This document shows positions 1-8,400 of a stretch of 64,000 bases of DNA, piece after piece. Below the pieces are notes generated by a model. That model was not told the origin of the DNA. It worked only from the letters and a program-made list of their open reading frames with translations, and ran no database searches. Every line of letters begins with the position of its first letter. The stretch's first letter is position 1. The translations under genes were made by a program, and so were the position numbers. This DNA is from Amycolatopsis nivea. Lineage in GTDB: Bacteria; Actinomycetota; Actinomycetes; Mycobacteriales; Pseudonocardiaceae. Location of the stretch: assembly GCF_004522235.1 (NCBI RefSeq), contig NZ_SDLT01000021.1, forward strand, positions 1-64,000, given 5' to 3'.

Positions 1-15
1 TGGATCCAGGTCAGA

Positions 16-36
16 TTCCCTCAAGGAGCCCTTCAC
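16..36. repeat. Right arm of a hairpin repeat, cut by the window edge
   Basis: These 21 bases are identical to one arm of the perfect hairpin at 11253-11299. The bases before it (TGGATCCAGGTCAGA) can form the loop and the inner stem of a hairpin whose left arm lies outside the window. It sits 24 bases beyond the stop codon of the leftward antiporter gene, so it probably serves as that operon's terminator. Finding the same sequence twice in one window points to a dispersed genomic repeat. Confidence 0.6.
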
Positions 37-59
37 GGACCATCCGCGGAGCCGCGCAG

Positions 60-1250
60 TCAGCTGGCGGTGACGGTTTCTTTCGCGGCTGCCTTGCGCT
101 GGAAGGCTTTCGCGATCGGCTCGACGACTCGCGCGGCCGTCGGCCCGAGGATCGCCATCAGCAGCACGTAAGCCGTCGCGAGCGCGGCCAGTTCGCCGTC
201 CACCGCGCCAGCGGTGACCGCCAACCCGGCGATGACGATCGAAAACTCGCCCCGCGCAACCAAAGCCGCTCCAGCACGGGCGCGGCCGAGCCGACCGATT
301 TTCTGCCGCCGAGCAGCCCACCACCCGGTGGCCACCTTCGTCAAAGTGGTCACCACAGCAAGCGCCGCAGCCCACCCGAGCACCGGTGGGATCGACGCCG
401 GGTTGGTGTTCAGCCCGAACACCACGAAGAACATCGCAGCAAAGAGATCCCGCAGCGGTTCCAGCAGCCGGGTCGCGTTGTGCGCGGTAGACCCCGACAC
501 CGCGATCCCCAGCAGGAACGCCCCGACCGCCGCCGACACCTGCAGTGCCGAAGCGATCCCGGCCACCAGCAGGGCGGCGCCGAGGATCTTGAGCAGGAAC
601 ACTTCCCGGTCGTCGCTGTCCACCAGCGCCGACACATACCGCCCGAACTTCAGCGCGATCACCAGCACCACGGTGATGACCAGCAGCGAAATGCCGACGG
701 CTTCCAGCCCGCCGAGCAGGCTCACCCCGCCGAGAATCGCGGTCAGGATCGGCAGGTACAGCGCCATCACGAGGTCCTCGAACACGAGGATCGACAGCAC
801 CACCGGCGTTTCGCGGTTGCCGAGCCGGCCGAGGTCGCCGAGGACCTTCGCGATGATGCCGGACGACGAGATGTACGTGACGCCCGCCATGACGATCGCG
901 CCGATCGGGCCCCAGCCCAGGATCAGCGCGACCGCCGCGCCGGGTGCGGCGTTGAGCACGATGTCCACCAGGCCCGCGGTCCACGACCGCCGCATGCCGG
1001 TGAACAGTTCGGCCGCGGAGTACTCCAGGCCGAGCAGGAGAAGCAGCAGCACCACGCCGATTTCGCTGGCGAGGTGGGCGAAATCGCCGATGTCGGCGAG
1101 CGGGATCAGGCCGCCCGAGCCGAAGCACAGGCCGCCGAGGAGATACAGGGGGATGGGGGAGAGGCCGATCCGGCCGGCGAGCCTGCCCAGCGCGCCGAGC
1201 ACGAAGAAGACCGCGCCGAGTTCGATCAGCGAAAGTGCGGTGTGGTCCAT
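60..1250 (-). CDS. KhtU/KefB-like cation:proton antiporter (CPA2 family)
   Basis: Integral membrane protein of 396 residues, hydrophobic over almost its whole length with about 11-12 predicted helices, as in the CPA2 monovalent cation:H+ antiporters. It lacks the cytoplasmic NAD-binding RCK domain found at the C-terminus of KefB/KefC. That fits the two-component KhtTU type, where the regulatory domain is a separate protein. The gene just upstream encodes such a KhtT-like subunit, and its TGA overlaps this ATG (ATGA). The likely role is K+/H+ (or Na+/H+) exchange for pH and ion homeostasis. Ion specificity cannot be read from the sequence. The assignment to CPA2 is firm, to KhtU good. Confidence 0.85.
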   Translation of the reverse strand: MDHTALSLIELGAVFFVLGALGRLAGRIGLSPIPLYLLGGLCFGSGGLIPLADIGDFAHLASEIGVVLLLLLLGLEYSAAELFTGMRRSWTAGLVDIVLNAAPGAAVALILGWGPIGAIVMAGVTYISSSGIIAKVLGDLGRLGNRETPVVLSILVFEDLVMALYLPILTAILGGVSLLGGLEAVGISLLVITVVLVIALKFGRYVSALVDSDDREVFLLKILGAALLVAGIASALQVSAAVGAFLLGIAVSGSTAHNATRLLEPLRDLFAAMFFVVFGLNTNPASIPPVLGWAAALAVVTTLTKVATGWWAARRQKIGRLGRARAGAALVARGEFSIVIAGLAVTAGAVDGELAALATAYVLLMAILGPTAARVVEPIAKAFQRKAAAKETVTAS

Positions 1251-1750
1251 CAGCCGTGCTTGAGGATCTTGGCGGCGGCTTCCAGTCCCTCGGACGTGCC
1301 GACCACGACGAGCAGGTCGCCCGCGGTGAAGAGGAAGTCCGGCGTCGGCGACGGGTGCACCTGCCCGGCCCGCATCACCGCGACGATCGAGACGCTGGTG
1401 CGCGTGCGCATCGCGGTGTCGCCGAGCGAACGGCCGTCGAACGGGCTGTCCGCGGTGATCGGCAGCTGCTTCGTGTTGATGCCCGGCAGCTCGCGGTGCT
1501 CCTCGTTCAGCTGCGCCACCAGCTGCGGCGCGCCGAGCAGGTTCGAGAGCGCGCCCGCCTCGTCCGCGGTCAGCGGCAGCGACGCGAGGCAGGCGTCCGG
1601 ATCGTCGGATTTGGAGACGATCAGCTCGATCTTGCCGTCCCGCTGGGTGACGACGCCGATACGGCGGCCCGCGCGGGTGGCGAAGTCCTTGCGGACACCG
1701 ATTCCGGGAAGAGGGGTGACTTCGACGTTCACTCGGCCACGGTAACTCAT
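1250..1750 (-). CDS. KhtT-like antiporter regulatory subunit, TrkA-C (RCK_C) domain
   Basis: A soluble protein of 166 residues. The N-terminal segment contains PLPGIGVRKDF followed by a short beta-rich part, which matches the start of KhtT-type K+/H+ antiporter subunits. The C-terminal about 75 residues, from SLGDTAMRT to the end, look like a TrkA-C ligand-binding domain (LFTAGDLLVVVGTSEGLE). KhtT subunits bind nucleotides and gate the partner antiporter, which here is encoded immediately downstream with a 4-base overlap. The ATG at 1750 begins the conserved region. Seventeen bases separate it from the DUF4267 gene, so the three form one operon. Confidence 0.82.
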   Translation of the reverse strand: MSYRGRVNVEVTPLPGIGVRKDFATRAGRRIGVVTQRDGKIELIVSKSDDPDACLASLPLTADEAGALSNLLGAPQLVAQLNEEHRELPGINTKQLPITADSPFDGRSLGDTAMRTRTSVSIVAVMRAGQVHPSPTPDFLFTAGDLLVVVGTSEGLEAAAKILKHG

Positions 1751-1767
1751 TGTCCGATTCGCGGAGT

Positions 1768-2136
1768 TCAGCCCAGCAGGAACAGGACCGAGGTCGCGGC
1801 CATGAACGCGGCGGTCGCGCCGTGCACTCCGTAGGCCATGCTCTTCTTCCCCTGGTGCCGCAGGATGATCAGCATGTCGCACACCGGCATCACGGTCGCG
1901 GCCAGCAGCAGCCAGCCGGCCAGGTGCGCGCTGCCCGCCAGCATCGCGACGCCGAGGATCAGCCCGGTGCCGATGTCGCGGTTCCCTTTGATCTCGAAGA
2001 ACGCCGTCGAGCCGGTCGGGATTTCCCGCAGGCCGAACGTCGCGGCGCTTTTCGCCGGGGCGGTCAGATAGCCGAAGCCGACGTAGATGATGCCGAGGAC
2101 GGGGACGGCGGCGAGGACGTAAGCGGCGATCAGCAC
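1768..2136 (-). CDS. DUF4267 family membrane protein
   Basis: A 122-residue hydrophobic protein with four probable transmembrane helices. The central EIKGNRDIGTGL and the helix starting with LLLAATVMPVCD are typical of DUF4267 proteins, which have no established function. A GTG start at 2136 is preceded by GGAGG at a good distance. It is the first gene of an operon with the KhtTU-like antiporter, and palindromic operators lie directly upstream, so the whole unit is probably induced by a small molecule. A role beside the antiporter is inference from position only. Confidence 0.75.
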   Translation of the reverse strand: MLIAAYVLAAVPVLGIIYVGFGYLTAPAKSAATFGLREIPTGSTAFFEIKGNRDIGTGLILGVAMLAGSAHLAGWLLLAATVMPVCDMLIILRHQGKKSMAYGVHGATAAFMAATSVLFLLG

Positions 2137-2153
2137 GGGGAGCCTCCGAGGGA

Positions 2154-2210
2154 GTTAGCGTCGCTAGGAACAAGTGCAACGCTAACTTAGCGGCGCTAGA
2201 TTGTCTAGCG
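2154..2210 (-). promoter_or_regulatory. Paired TAGCGNCGCTA palindromes (TetR-type operator candidate)
   Basis: TAGCGTCGCTA (2156-2166) and TAGCGGCGCTA (2188-2198) are near-identical perfect palindromes 32 bases apart. They are extended by GTTAGCG (2154-2160) and its inverse CGCTAAC (2180-2186), and a further half site TCTAGCG is at 2204-2210. On the minus strand, TTGCAC and TAACTC with a 16-base spacer could be the promoter of the DUF4267-khtT-khtU operon, with the proximal palindrome against the -10 region. Such sites are typical of TetR-family repressors, but none is encoded nearby. Confidence 0.5.
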
Positions 2211-2311
2211 GTGCCTGAAATTCCGCCGCGGACACCGCCTGAGGTGCCGGGACCGGCTACGGGCAGAATGAACCGGACTGGGTGTGCGAGACGAACGTGA
2301 GGAGAGCATCG

Positions 2312-3058
2312 GTGACGGGAGCCCTACGTGGGGTGGTCGCGCTGGACGGCCCGTCGGGAACCGGCAAGACCACGGTGGCGCGCAAGCTCGCCGGACGGCT
2401 GAGCGCCCGCTACCTCGACACCGGAGCGATGTACCGCGTCGTCACGCTCGCCGTGCTGCGCGCCGGGATCGACCTCGCCGACGAGCACGCGGTCGGCGCC
2501 CTCGCGCACGACGTCGACTTCTCGCTCGGCACCGACCCGGAGCGGCCGGACATCCGGCTGGCCGGCGAGGACGTCGCGGCCGAGATCCGCGGCCCCGAGG
2601 TGACCGGCGCGGTGTCGCCGGTGTCGGCCGTGCCGCAGGTGCGCGAGGTGCTCGTCGCCCGCCAGCGCCGGATCATCGCCGACGCGGTCGAGGACGACGG
2701 CGGGATCGTCGTGGAGGGCCGGGACATCGGCACCACCGTCGCGCCGGACGCGCCGCTCAAGATCTACCTCACCGCCTCGGCCGAGGTCCGCGCCGCGCGG
2801 CGGAACACCCAGGACTCCGCGGCGGGACGGGCCTCGAGCGTCGAATCCGCCCGCGAATCGGTGGAGCGCCGCGACCGGATCGACTCCACCCGCGCCGCCT
2901 CGCCGCTGCGCGCGGCCGGGGACGCGGTCCAGGTCGACACCTCCGAGCTGACCATCGACCAGGTGATCGTCGCGCTGGCCGAACTCGCCCGCGGGCGGGG
3001 GCTGCTCGGCGACTGCCCGGCCGAACCGGCCGCCGCCGAGGCCGGGGTCAGCCGGTGA
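2312..3058 (+). CDS. cmk: Cytidylate kinase
   Basis: Phosphorylates CMP and dCMP with ATP in pyrimidine nucleotide supply. The P-loop GPSGTGKTT is at residues 13-21, followed by YLDTGAMYR and, near residue 135, VEGRDIGT, the signature motifs of bacterial Cmk. The GTG at 2312 is chosen because GTGAGGAGA lies at the right distance before it; an in-frame GTG at 2282 would add ten residues and has no such site. At 248 residues it is slightly longer than usual because of an Ala/Glu-rich tail. Its TGA overlaps the next GTG (GTGA). The cmk-plsC-der order is common in actinomycetes. Confidence 0.95.
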   Translation: MTGALRGVVALDGPSGTGKTTVARKLAGRLSARYLDTGAMYRVVTLAVLRAGIDLADEHAVGALAHDVDFSLGTDPERPDIRLAGEDVAAEIRGPEVTGAVSPVSAVPQVREVLVARQRRIIADAVEDDGGIVVEGRDIGTTVAPDAPLKIYLTASAEVRAARRNTQDSAAGRASSVESARESVERRDRIDSTRAASPLRAAGDAVQVDTSELTIDQVIVALAELARGRGLLGDCPAEPAAAEAGVSR

Positions 3059-3711
3059 GCGGGGCCCTCCCCGAGGGGGCGAACGGCCTCCTGCTCGACA
3101 TCGGGCGGACCGCGGGCCGGTATTATCTGCGTCCGGCGTTCCGGATCCGGGTGCACGGCCGCGACCGGGTGCCCGCCGACGGGCCGCTCGTGGTGATCGC
3201 GAACCACAGCTCGAACGTCGATCCGCAGCTGGTGATCGGAATGCTTCCGCGCCGCAGCGCGTTCTTGGCCAAGGCCGAGCTGTTCACGGGGATCGGAGGC
3301 CGGTTCCTGCGGGCGATCGGCCAGATCCCGGTCCGCCGGGGCGAGATCGACCGGACGCCGCTGACCACGGCGGTCGGGGTGCTCAAGGCGGGCGGGGCGG
3401 TCGGGATCTTCCCGGAAGGCACGCGCGGCGAGGGCGACGTCGGCGCCGCCGAGCGCGGAGCGGCGTGGCTGGTGCGCGCTTCGGGAGCCACCGTGCTGCC
3501 GATCGCGATCCGCGGGACGCGCAAGCCCGCCGACGGCAAGCGCCGCTGGCGCCCGCGCGTGGACCTCCTCTTCGGGGAGCCGTTCGCGCTGAAGGTCGGT
3601 CCGGGCCGCAAGGGCCTCGACCAGGGCACCGAGGAGCTGCGCACGCAGCTCGCGGCGCTCGTGCAGTCTTTGGACGACTGGCGCGGCGAACACGGGTTCG
3701 CCACGCCGTAG
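3055..3711 (+). CDS. 1-acyl-sn-glycerol-3-phosphate acyltransferase (PlsC family)
   Basis: A 218-residue lysophospholipid acyltransferase-family protein that should transfer an acyl group to lysophosphatidic acid at the membrane. The catalytic NHxxxxD motif appears as NHSSNVD near residue 51 and the substrate-binding motif as FPEGTRGEGD near residue 119. Between them are hydrophobic segments compatible with peripheral membrane binding. Translation is probably coupled to cmk through the GTGA overlap. Family membership is certain; the acceptor specificity is inferred from the commonest role of this family. Confidence 0.9.
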   Translation: MSGALPEGANGLLLDIGRTAGRYYLRPAFRIRVHGRDRVPADGPLVVIANHSSNVDPQLVIGMLPRRSAFLAKAELFTGIGGRFLRAIGQIPVRRGEIDRTPLTTAVGVLKAGGAVGIFPEGTRGEGDVGAAERGAAWLVRASGATVLPIAIRGTRKPADGKRRWRPRVDLLFGEPFALKVGPGRKGLDQGTEELRTQLAALVQSLDDWRGEHGFATP

Positions 3712-3727
3712 GTGAAGTTGGGAAACG

Positions 3728-5212
3728 ATGACAGGGTTTGACGCCGCCGCTGACAGTGCGGTGGACGGTCTCGGCGAGGTCGACGGCAGCTGGTCCGACG
3801 AGTCCGAGTTCGCCGCGCTCGACGCGAAGATCGAGGCCGAGGAGGCCGACGGCCGGGCGGCCGCCGCGCAGCCGGTGCTCGCCGTGGTCGGGCGGCCGAA
3901 CGTGGGCAAGTCCACGCTGGTCAACCGCATCCTCGGCCGCCGGGAAGCGGTCGTGCAGGACGTGCCGGGCGTGACGCGCGACCGCGTCGCCTACGACGCG
4001 TTCTGGGCCGGGCGCCGGTTCACGCTCGTCGACACCGGCGGCTGGGAGCCCGACGCCACCGGCCTGCAGGCCTCGGTCGCGCAGCAGGCCGAGATGGCCA
4101 TGCAGACCGCGGACGCGGTGCTGCTGGTGATCGACGCGACGGTCGGGGCCACCGCCACCGACGAGGCCGTCGCGCGCGTGCTGCGCCGTTCCAAGAAGCC
4201 GGTCCTGCTGGCCGCGAACAAGGTGGACGACGACCGGCTGCTGGCCGACACCGCGTCGCTGTGGTCGCTGGGCCTCGGCGAACCGCACCCGGTCAGCGCG
4301 CTGCACGGGCGCAGCTCGGGCGACCTGCTCGACGCGATCATGGCCGCGCTGCCCGAAGCGCCGCGCGAAGCCGGCACGGTGACCGCCGGGCCGCGCCGCG
4401 TCGCGCTGGTCGGCAAGCCGAACGTCGGCAAGTCCAGCCTGCTCAACAAGCTTTCCGGCGAGCAGCGTTCGGTGGTCGACTCGGTCGCGGGCACCACGGT
4501 CGACCCGGTCGACTCGCTGGTCGAGCTGGACGGCGAGGTCTGGCGGTTCGTGGACACCGCGGGCCTGCGCAAGCGCGTGAACTTCGCCGACGGCGCGGAG
4601 TACTACGCCTCCCTGCGCACCAAGACCGCGATCGACGCGGCCGAGGTCGCGCTCGTGCTGCTGGACGCCTCGGAACCGCTGACCGAACAGGACCTGCGGG
4701 TGCTGACGATGGTGGTCGAGGCGGGCCGCGCGTGCGTGCTCGTGTTCAACAAGTGGGACCTGGTCGACGAGGACCGCCGGTACGCGATGGTGCGCGAGCT
4801 GGACCGCGGCCTCGTGCGGGTGCCGTGGGCGGAGAAGGTCAACGTCTCCGCGCTCACCGGGCGCGCGGTGCGCAAGCTCGCGCCCGCCCTGCGCACGGCG
4901 CTGTCCTCGTGGGACCAGCGCGTGTCGACCGGTCAGCTCAACGGCTGGCTGTCCGACCTCATCGCGGCCACGCCGCCGCCGGTGCGCGGGGGCAAGCAGC
5001 CGAAGGTGCTGTTCGCGACGCAGGCGGGCATCCGCCCGCCGACGCTGGTGCTGTTCACCACCGGGTTCCTCGAGGCCGGGTACCGCCGGTTCATCGAGCG
5101 GAAATTCCGCGAGCAGTTCGGCTTCGCGGGCAGTCCCGTCCGGGTGAATGTGCGCGTCCGCGAAAAGAAGCAGAAGCCGAAGGCGGGCGGAAAAGCGGCT
5201 CGCAACCGCTGA
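3728..5212 (+). CDS. der: Ribosome biogenesis GTPase Der (EngA)
   Basis: A double-GTPase protein of 494 residues needed for maturation of the large ribosomal subunit. It has two G domains, with P-loops GRPNVGKST (about residue 55) and GKPNVGKSS (about residue 229), each followed by the DTGGWE or DTAGLRKR switch II region and an NKxD motif (NKVD, NKWD). A KH-like C-terminal domain begins around residue 400. An acidic N-terminal extension of about 50 residues precedes the first G domain, as in many actinobacterial Der proteins. It lies 16 bases behind plsC and is followed by a strong hairpin. Confidence 0.96.
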   Translation: MTGFDAAADSAVDGLGEVDGSWSDESEFAALDAKIEAEEADGRAAAAQPVLAVVGRPNVGKSTLVNRILGRREAVVQDVPGVTRDRVAYDAFWAGRRFTLVDTGGWEPDATGLQASVAQQAEMAMQTADAVLLVIDATVGATATDEAVARVLRRSKKPVLLAANKVDDDRLLADTASLWSLGLGEPHPVSALHGRSSGDLLDAIMAALPEAPREAGTVTAGPRRVALVGKPNVGKSSLLNKLSGEQRSVVDSVAGTTVDPVDSLVELDGEVWRFVDTAGLRKRVNFADGAEYYASLRTKTAIDAAEVALVLLDASEPLTEQDLRVLTMVVEAGRACVLVFNKWDLVDEDRRYAMVRELDRGLVRVPWAEKVNVSALTGRAVRKLAPALRTALSSWDQRVSTGQLNGWLSDLIAATPPPVRGGKQPKVLFATQAGIRPPTLVLFTTGFLEAGYRRFIERKFREQFGFAGSPVRVNVRVREKKQKPKAGGKAARNR

Positions 5213-5222
5213 TTCCTTTCCC

Positions 5223-5268
5223 GGCAAGGGAATTCCCGGCGTATCCGATGCACCGGGATTCCCTTGCC
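5223..5268 (+). terminator. Hairpin terminator after der
   Basis: The arms at 5223-5239 and 5253-5268 are complementary apart from one extra T in the left arm (GGCAAGGGAATTCCCGG against GGCAAGGGAATCCCGG), with a 13-base loop. It starts ten bases after the der stop. There is no U tract, as is usual for actinomycete terminators. Confidence 0.7.
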
Positions 5269-5405
5269 TGGCCTGCGGTCGGTGATGTCCGACACGCCGC
5301 CGTTACCCTGACGCGACCTGGGCTTGATCGCCGCGTAAGGTGGACGGTCGCTACGGGCGCCTCATTCGGATGGCCGGCCCGAATGACGCTCGCGAAAGGT
5401 GAGTG

Positions 5406-5489
5406 ATGGGCTTGCGCGCCCAGAGTTCGACCGTGTCCACCCCGTTCCGGAATACCGGAGCGCACCCGGCCGCTGGGGCGGCCCGGTGA
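5406..5489 (+). CDS. Possible 27-codon leader peptide before the NRPS-like gene
   Basis: An ATG at 5406 preceded by AAAGGTGAG opens a 27-codon frame (MGLRAQSSTVST at the start) that stops at TGA 5487-5489. That TGA overlaps the GTG at 5486, which is in the frame of the large downstream protein. The arrangement would give translational coupling. The alternative is a downstream start at GTG 5399, which has no good ribosome binding site and would make this frame spurious. The peptide resembles nothing I recognise. Confidence 0.3.
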   Translation: MGLRAQSSTVSTPFRNTGAHPAAGAAR

Positions 5490-8400
5490 CGCTGACCGCC
5501 GATTCCGGCAGCACCGAAGCCCTGACTCTCGCCGTCGAGGCCGCGCTCTCGCCCGCTCTGTTCGAGACCGCCGCGCCCGCCGCCGAGCGCACCCTCCTGG
5601 ACATCCTCACCGCGACCGCGGAGCGGCACCCGAACGCCGCCGCGCTCGACGACGGCACCGGCCCGCTGAGCTACCGCAGGCTGACCGAAGAGATCGACGC
5701 GTACGCCCGCAAGCTGCGCGAGCACGGCGTCGGCCTCGGCGACCGCGTCGGCATCCGGATCTCCTCGGGCACCGCCGAGCTGTACGTCGCGATCCTGGCG
5801 ACCCTGTCGGTCGGCGCGGCGTACGTGCCGGTCGACGCCGACGACCCCGACGAGCGCGCCGAGCTGGTGTTCGGCGAGGCAGGCGTCGCGGCGATCGCCA
5901 CCGACGGCGAGATCACCGTCGCCGCGACGCCGAGCGGCGCCACCGGGCAGCCCGGCCCGGCCGACGACGCGTGGATCATCTTCACCTCCGGCTCCACCGG
6001 CAAGCCGAAGGGCGTCGCGGTCACGCACGCCTCGGCGGCGGCTTTCGTGGACGCCGAAGCACAGCTTTTCCTGACCGACGAGCCGATCGGCCCCGGCGAC
6101 CGGGTGCTGGCCGGGCTGAGCGTCGCGTTCGACGCCTCCTGCGAAGAGATGTGGCTGGCCTGGCGGCACGGCGCCTGCCTGGTGCCCGCGCCGCGCGCGC
6201 TGGTGCGCACCGGCGTCGACCTCGGCCCGTGGCTGGTCGCGCAGGGCATCACGGTCGTCTCGACGGTGCCGACGCTGGCCGCGCTGTGGCCGGCGGACGC
6301 GCTGGAAGACGTGCGCCTGCTCATCTTCGGCGGCGAAGCCTGCCCGCCGGAGCTGGCCGAGCGCGTGGCCGTCGAAGGCCGCGAAGTGTGGAACACCTAC
6401 GGCCCGACCGAGGCGACCGTCGTCGCCTGCGCCGCGCAGATGACCGGCGAGGGCCCGGTGCGGATCGGCCTGCCGCTGGTCGGCTGGCAGCTCGTCGTGG
6501 TGAACGAGGAGGGCGAGCCGGTCGCCATGGGCGAGACCGGCGAGCTGGTCATCGGCGGGGCCGGGCTGGCTCGGTACCTCGACGCGGAGAAGGACGCGCA
6601 GAAGTTCGCGCCGCTGCCGTCGATGGGCTGGGAGCGCGCCTACCGCAGCGGCGACATGGTCCGCGCGGAGCCGGAAGGCCTGCTGTTCCTCGGCAGGCTC
6701 GACGAGCAGATCAAGCTCGGCGGGCGCCGGATCGAGCTGGGCGAGGTCGACGCGGCGCTGCAGGCGCTGCCCGGCGTGCGCGGCGCGGCCGCCGCGGTCC
6801 GCCGCACCAAGGCGGGCAACCAGGTCCTGGTCGGCTACATCGTCCCCGAGGACGGCGAAACGCTCGACACCGACGACGCCGCGACCCGGCTGCGCGCGCA
6901 GCTGCCCGCCGCGCTGGTGCCGCTGCTGGCGACGATCGACGACCTGCCGACCCGCACGTCCGGCAAGGTCGACCGCGCCGCGCTGCCGTGGCCGCTGTCC
7001 ACTGTGGACGCGAGCGCGGCCGGGCTGTCGCCCACCGAGGCATGGCTCGCCGAGGGCTGGAGCGAGATCCTCGGCGTGTCGGTGAGCACCGCCGGCGCCG
7101 ACTTCTTCACCAACGGCGGCGGCAGCCTCACCGCGGCGCAGCTGATCGCGCGCATCCGCACCCGCCACCCCGAGGTGTCGGTCAGCGACATCTACCAGAA
7201 CCCGAAGCTCGGCGCGCTCGCCGCGAAGCTGGACGCGCTCAGCGGCGAGGAGACCGAACGCCGCGAGATCGCGCCGACGCCGCGCCGTGCCGGGCTCGTG
7301 CAGTCGCTGCTGATGGTCCCGCTGATGGGTCTCGTCGGGCTGCGCTGGACCACGCTCGCCGCCGCCTGCTCGAACGTGCTGGCGCTGCTGGGCGTGTCCT
7401 GGGCGCCGACGCTGAACTGGGCGTGGCTGGTGCTCGCCTGGCTTGTGCTGTTCACCCCGGCGGGCCGGATCGCCATCGCGGCGGGCGGCGCGCGCGTGCT
7501 GCTGTCCGGGGTCCGCCCCGGCTCCTACCCGCGCGGCGGGAGTGTCCACTTGCGACTGTGGACCGCCGAGAAGCTGGCCGAGTTCAGCGGTGCGGACAGC
7601 GTCGCGGGCGCGTCGTGGATGACGACGTACGCGAAGGCGCTCGGCGCGCGCATCGGCAAGGACGTCGACCTGCACTCGCCGCCGCCGGTCACCGGTTTCC
7701 TCAAGCTGGGCCGCGGCGCGGCGGTGGAGCCCGAGGTCGATCTGTCCGGCCACTGGGTCGACGGCGACGTCGTGCACATCGGCAAGATGCGGATCGGGGC
7801 CGAGGCCAGGGTCGGCGCGCGCAGCACGCTGTTCCCCGGCGCCCGGGTCGGCAAGGGCGCGGAGATCGCCGCCGGGTCGACGGTGCGCGGCGCGGTCCCG
7901 GCGGGCCAGCGCTGGGCCGGTTCGCCCGCGGTGCGCTCGGACGTCAAGGACGCGCTGAAGTGGCCGTCGAGCCGTCCGCCGCGGTCGCGGTTCTGGGCTT
8001 CGGTGTACGGCGCGACGTCGGTGTTCCTGGGACTGCTGCCCGGGATCGCCGCGCTGCCGGGCGTCGCGGTGATCGGGTACGCGGTCGCTGGCACCTCTCA
8101 TCTGAGTGCCGCGCTGGGCCAGGCGTTGATCTTCGTGCCGGTGGCGACCGTCGCTTACTTCCTGACGTACGCGCTGCTCGTGCTGGCCGGGGTCCGCGCG
8201 CTGGGCGTCGGCATGGTCGAGGGCTACCACCCGGTGCACGGCCGCGTCGCGTGGCAGGTCTGGGCGACCGAGCGGCTGATGGGGATGGCCCGCGAAGGCC
8301 TGTTCCCGTTGTACGCCAGCCTGTTCACGCCGGTGTGGCTGCGGCTGCTCGGTGCGAAGGTCGGCCGCAACGTGGAGGCGTCGACCGTCCTCGCGCTGCC

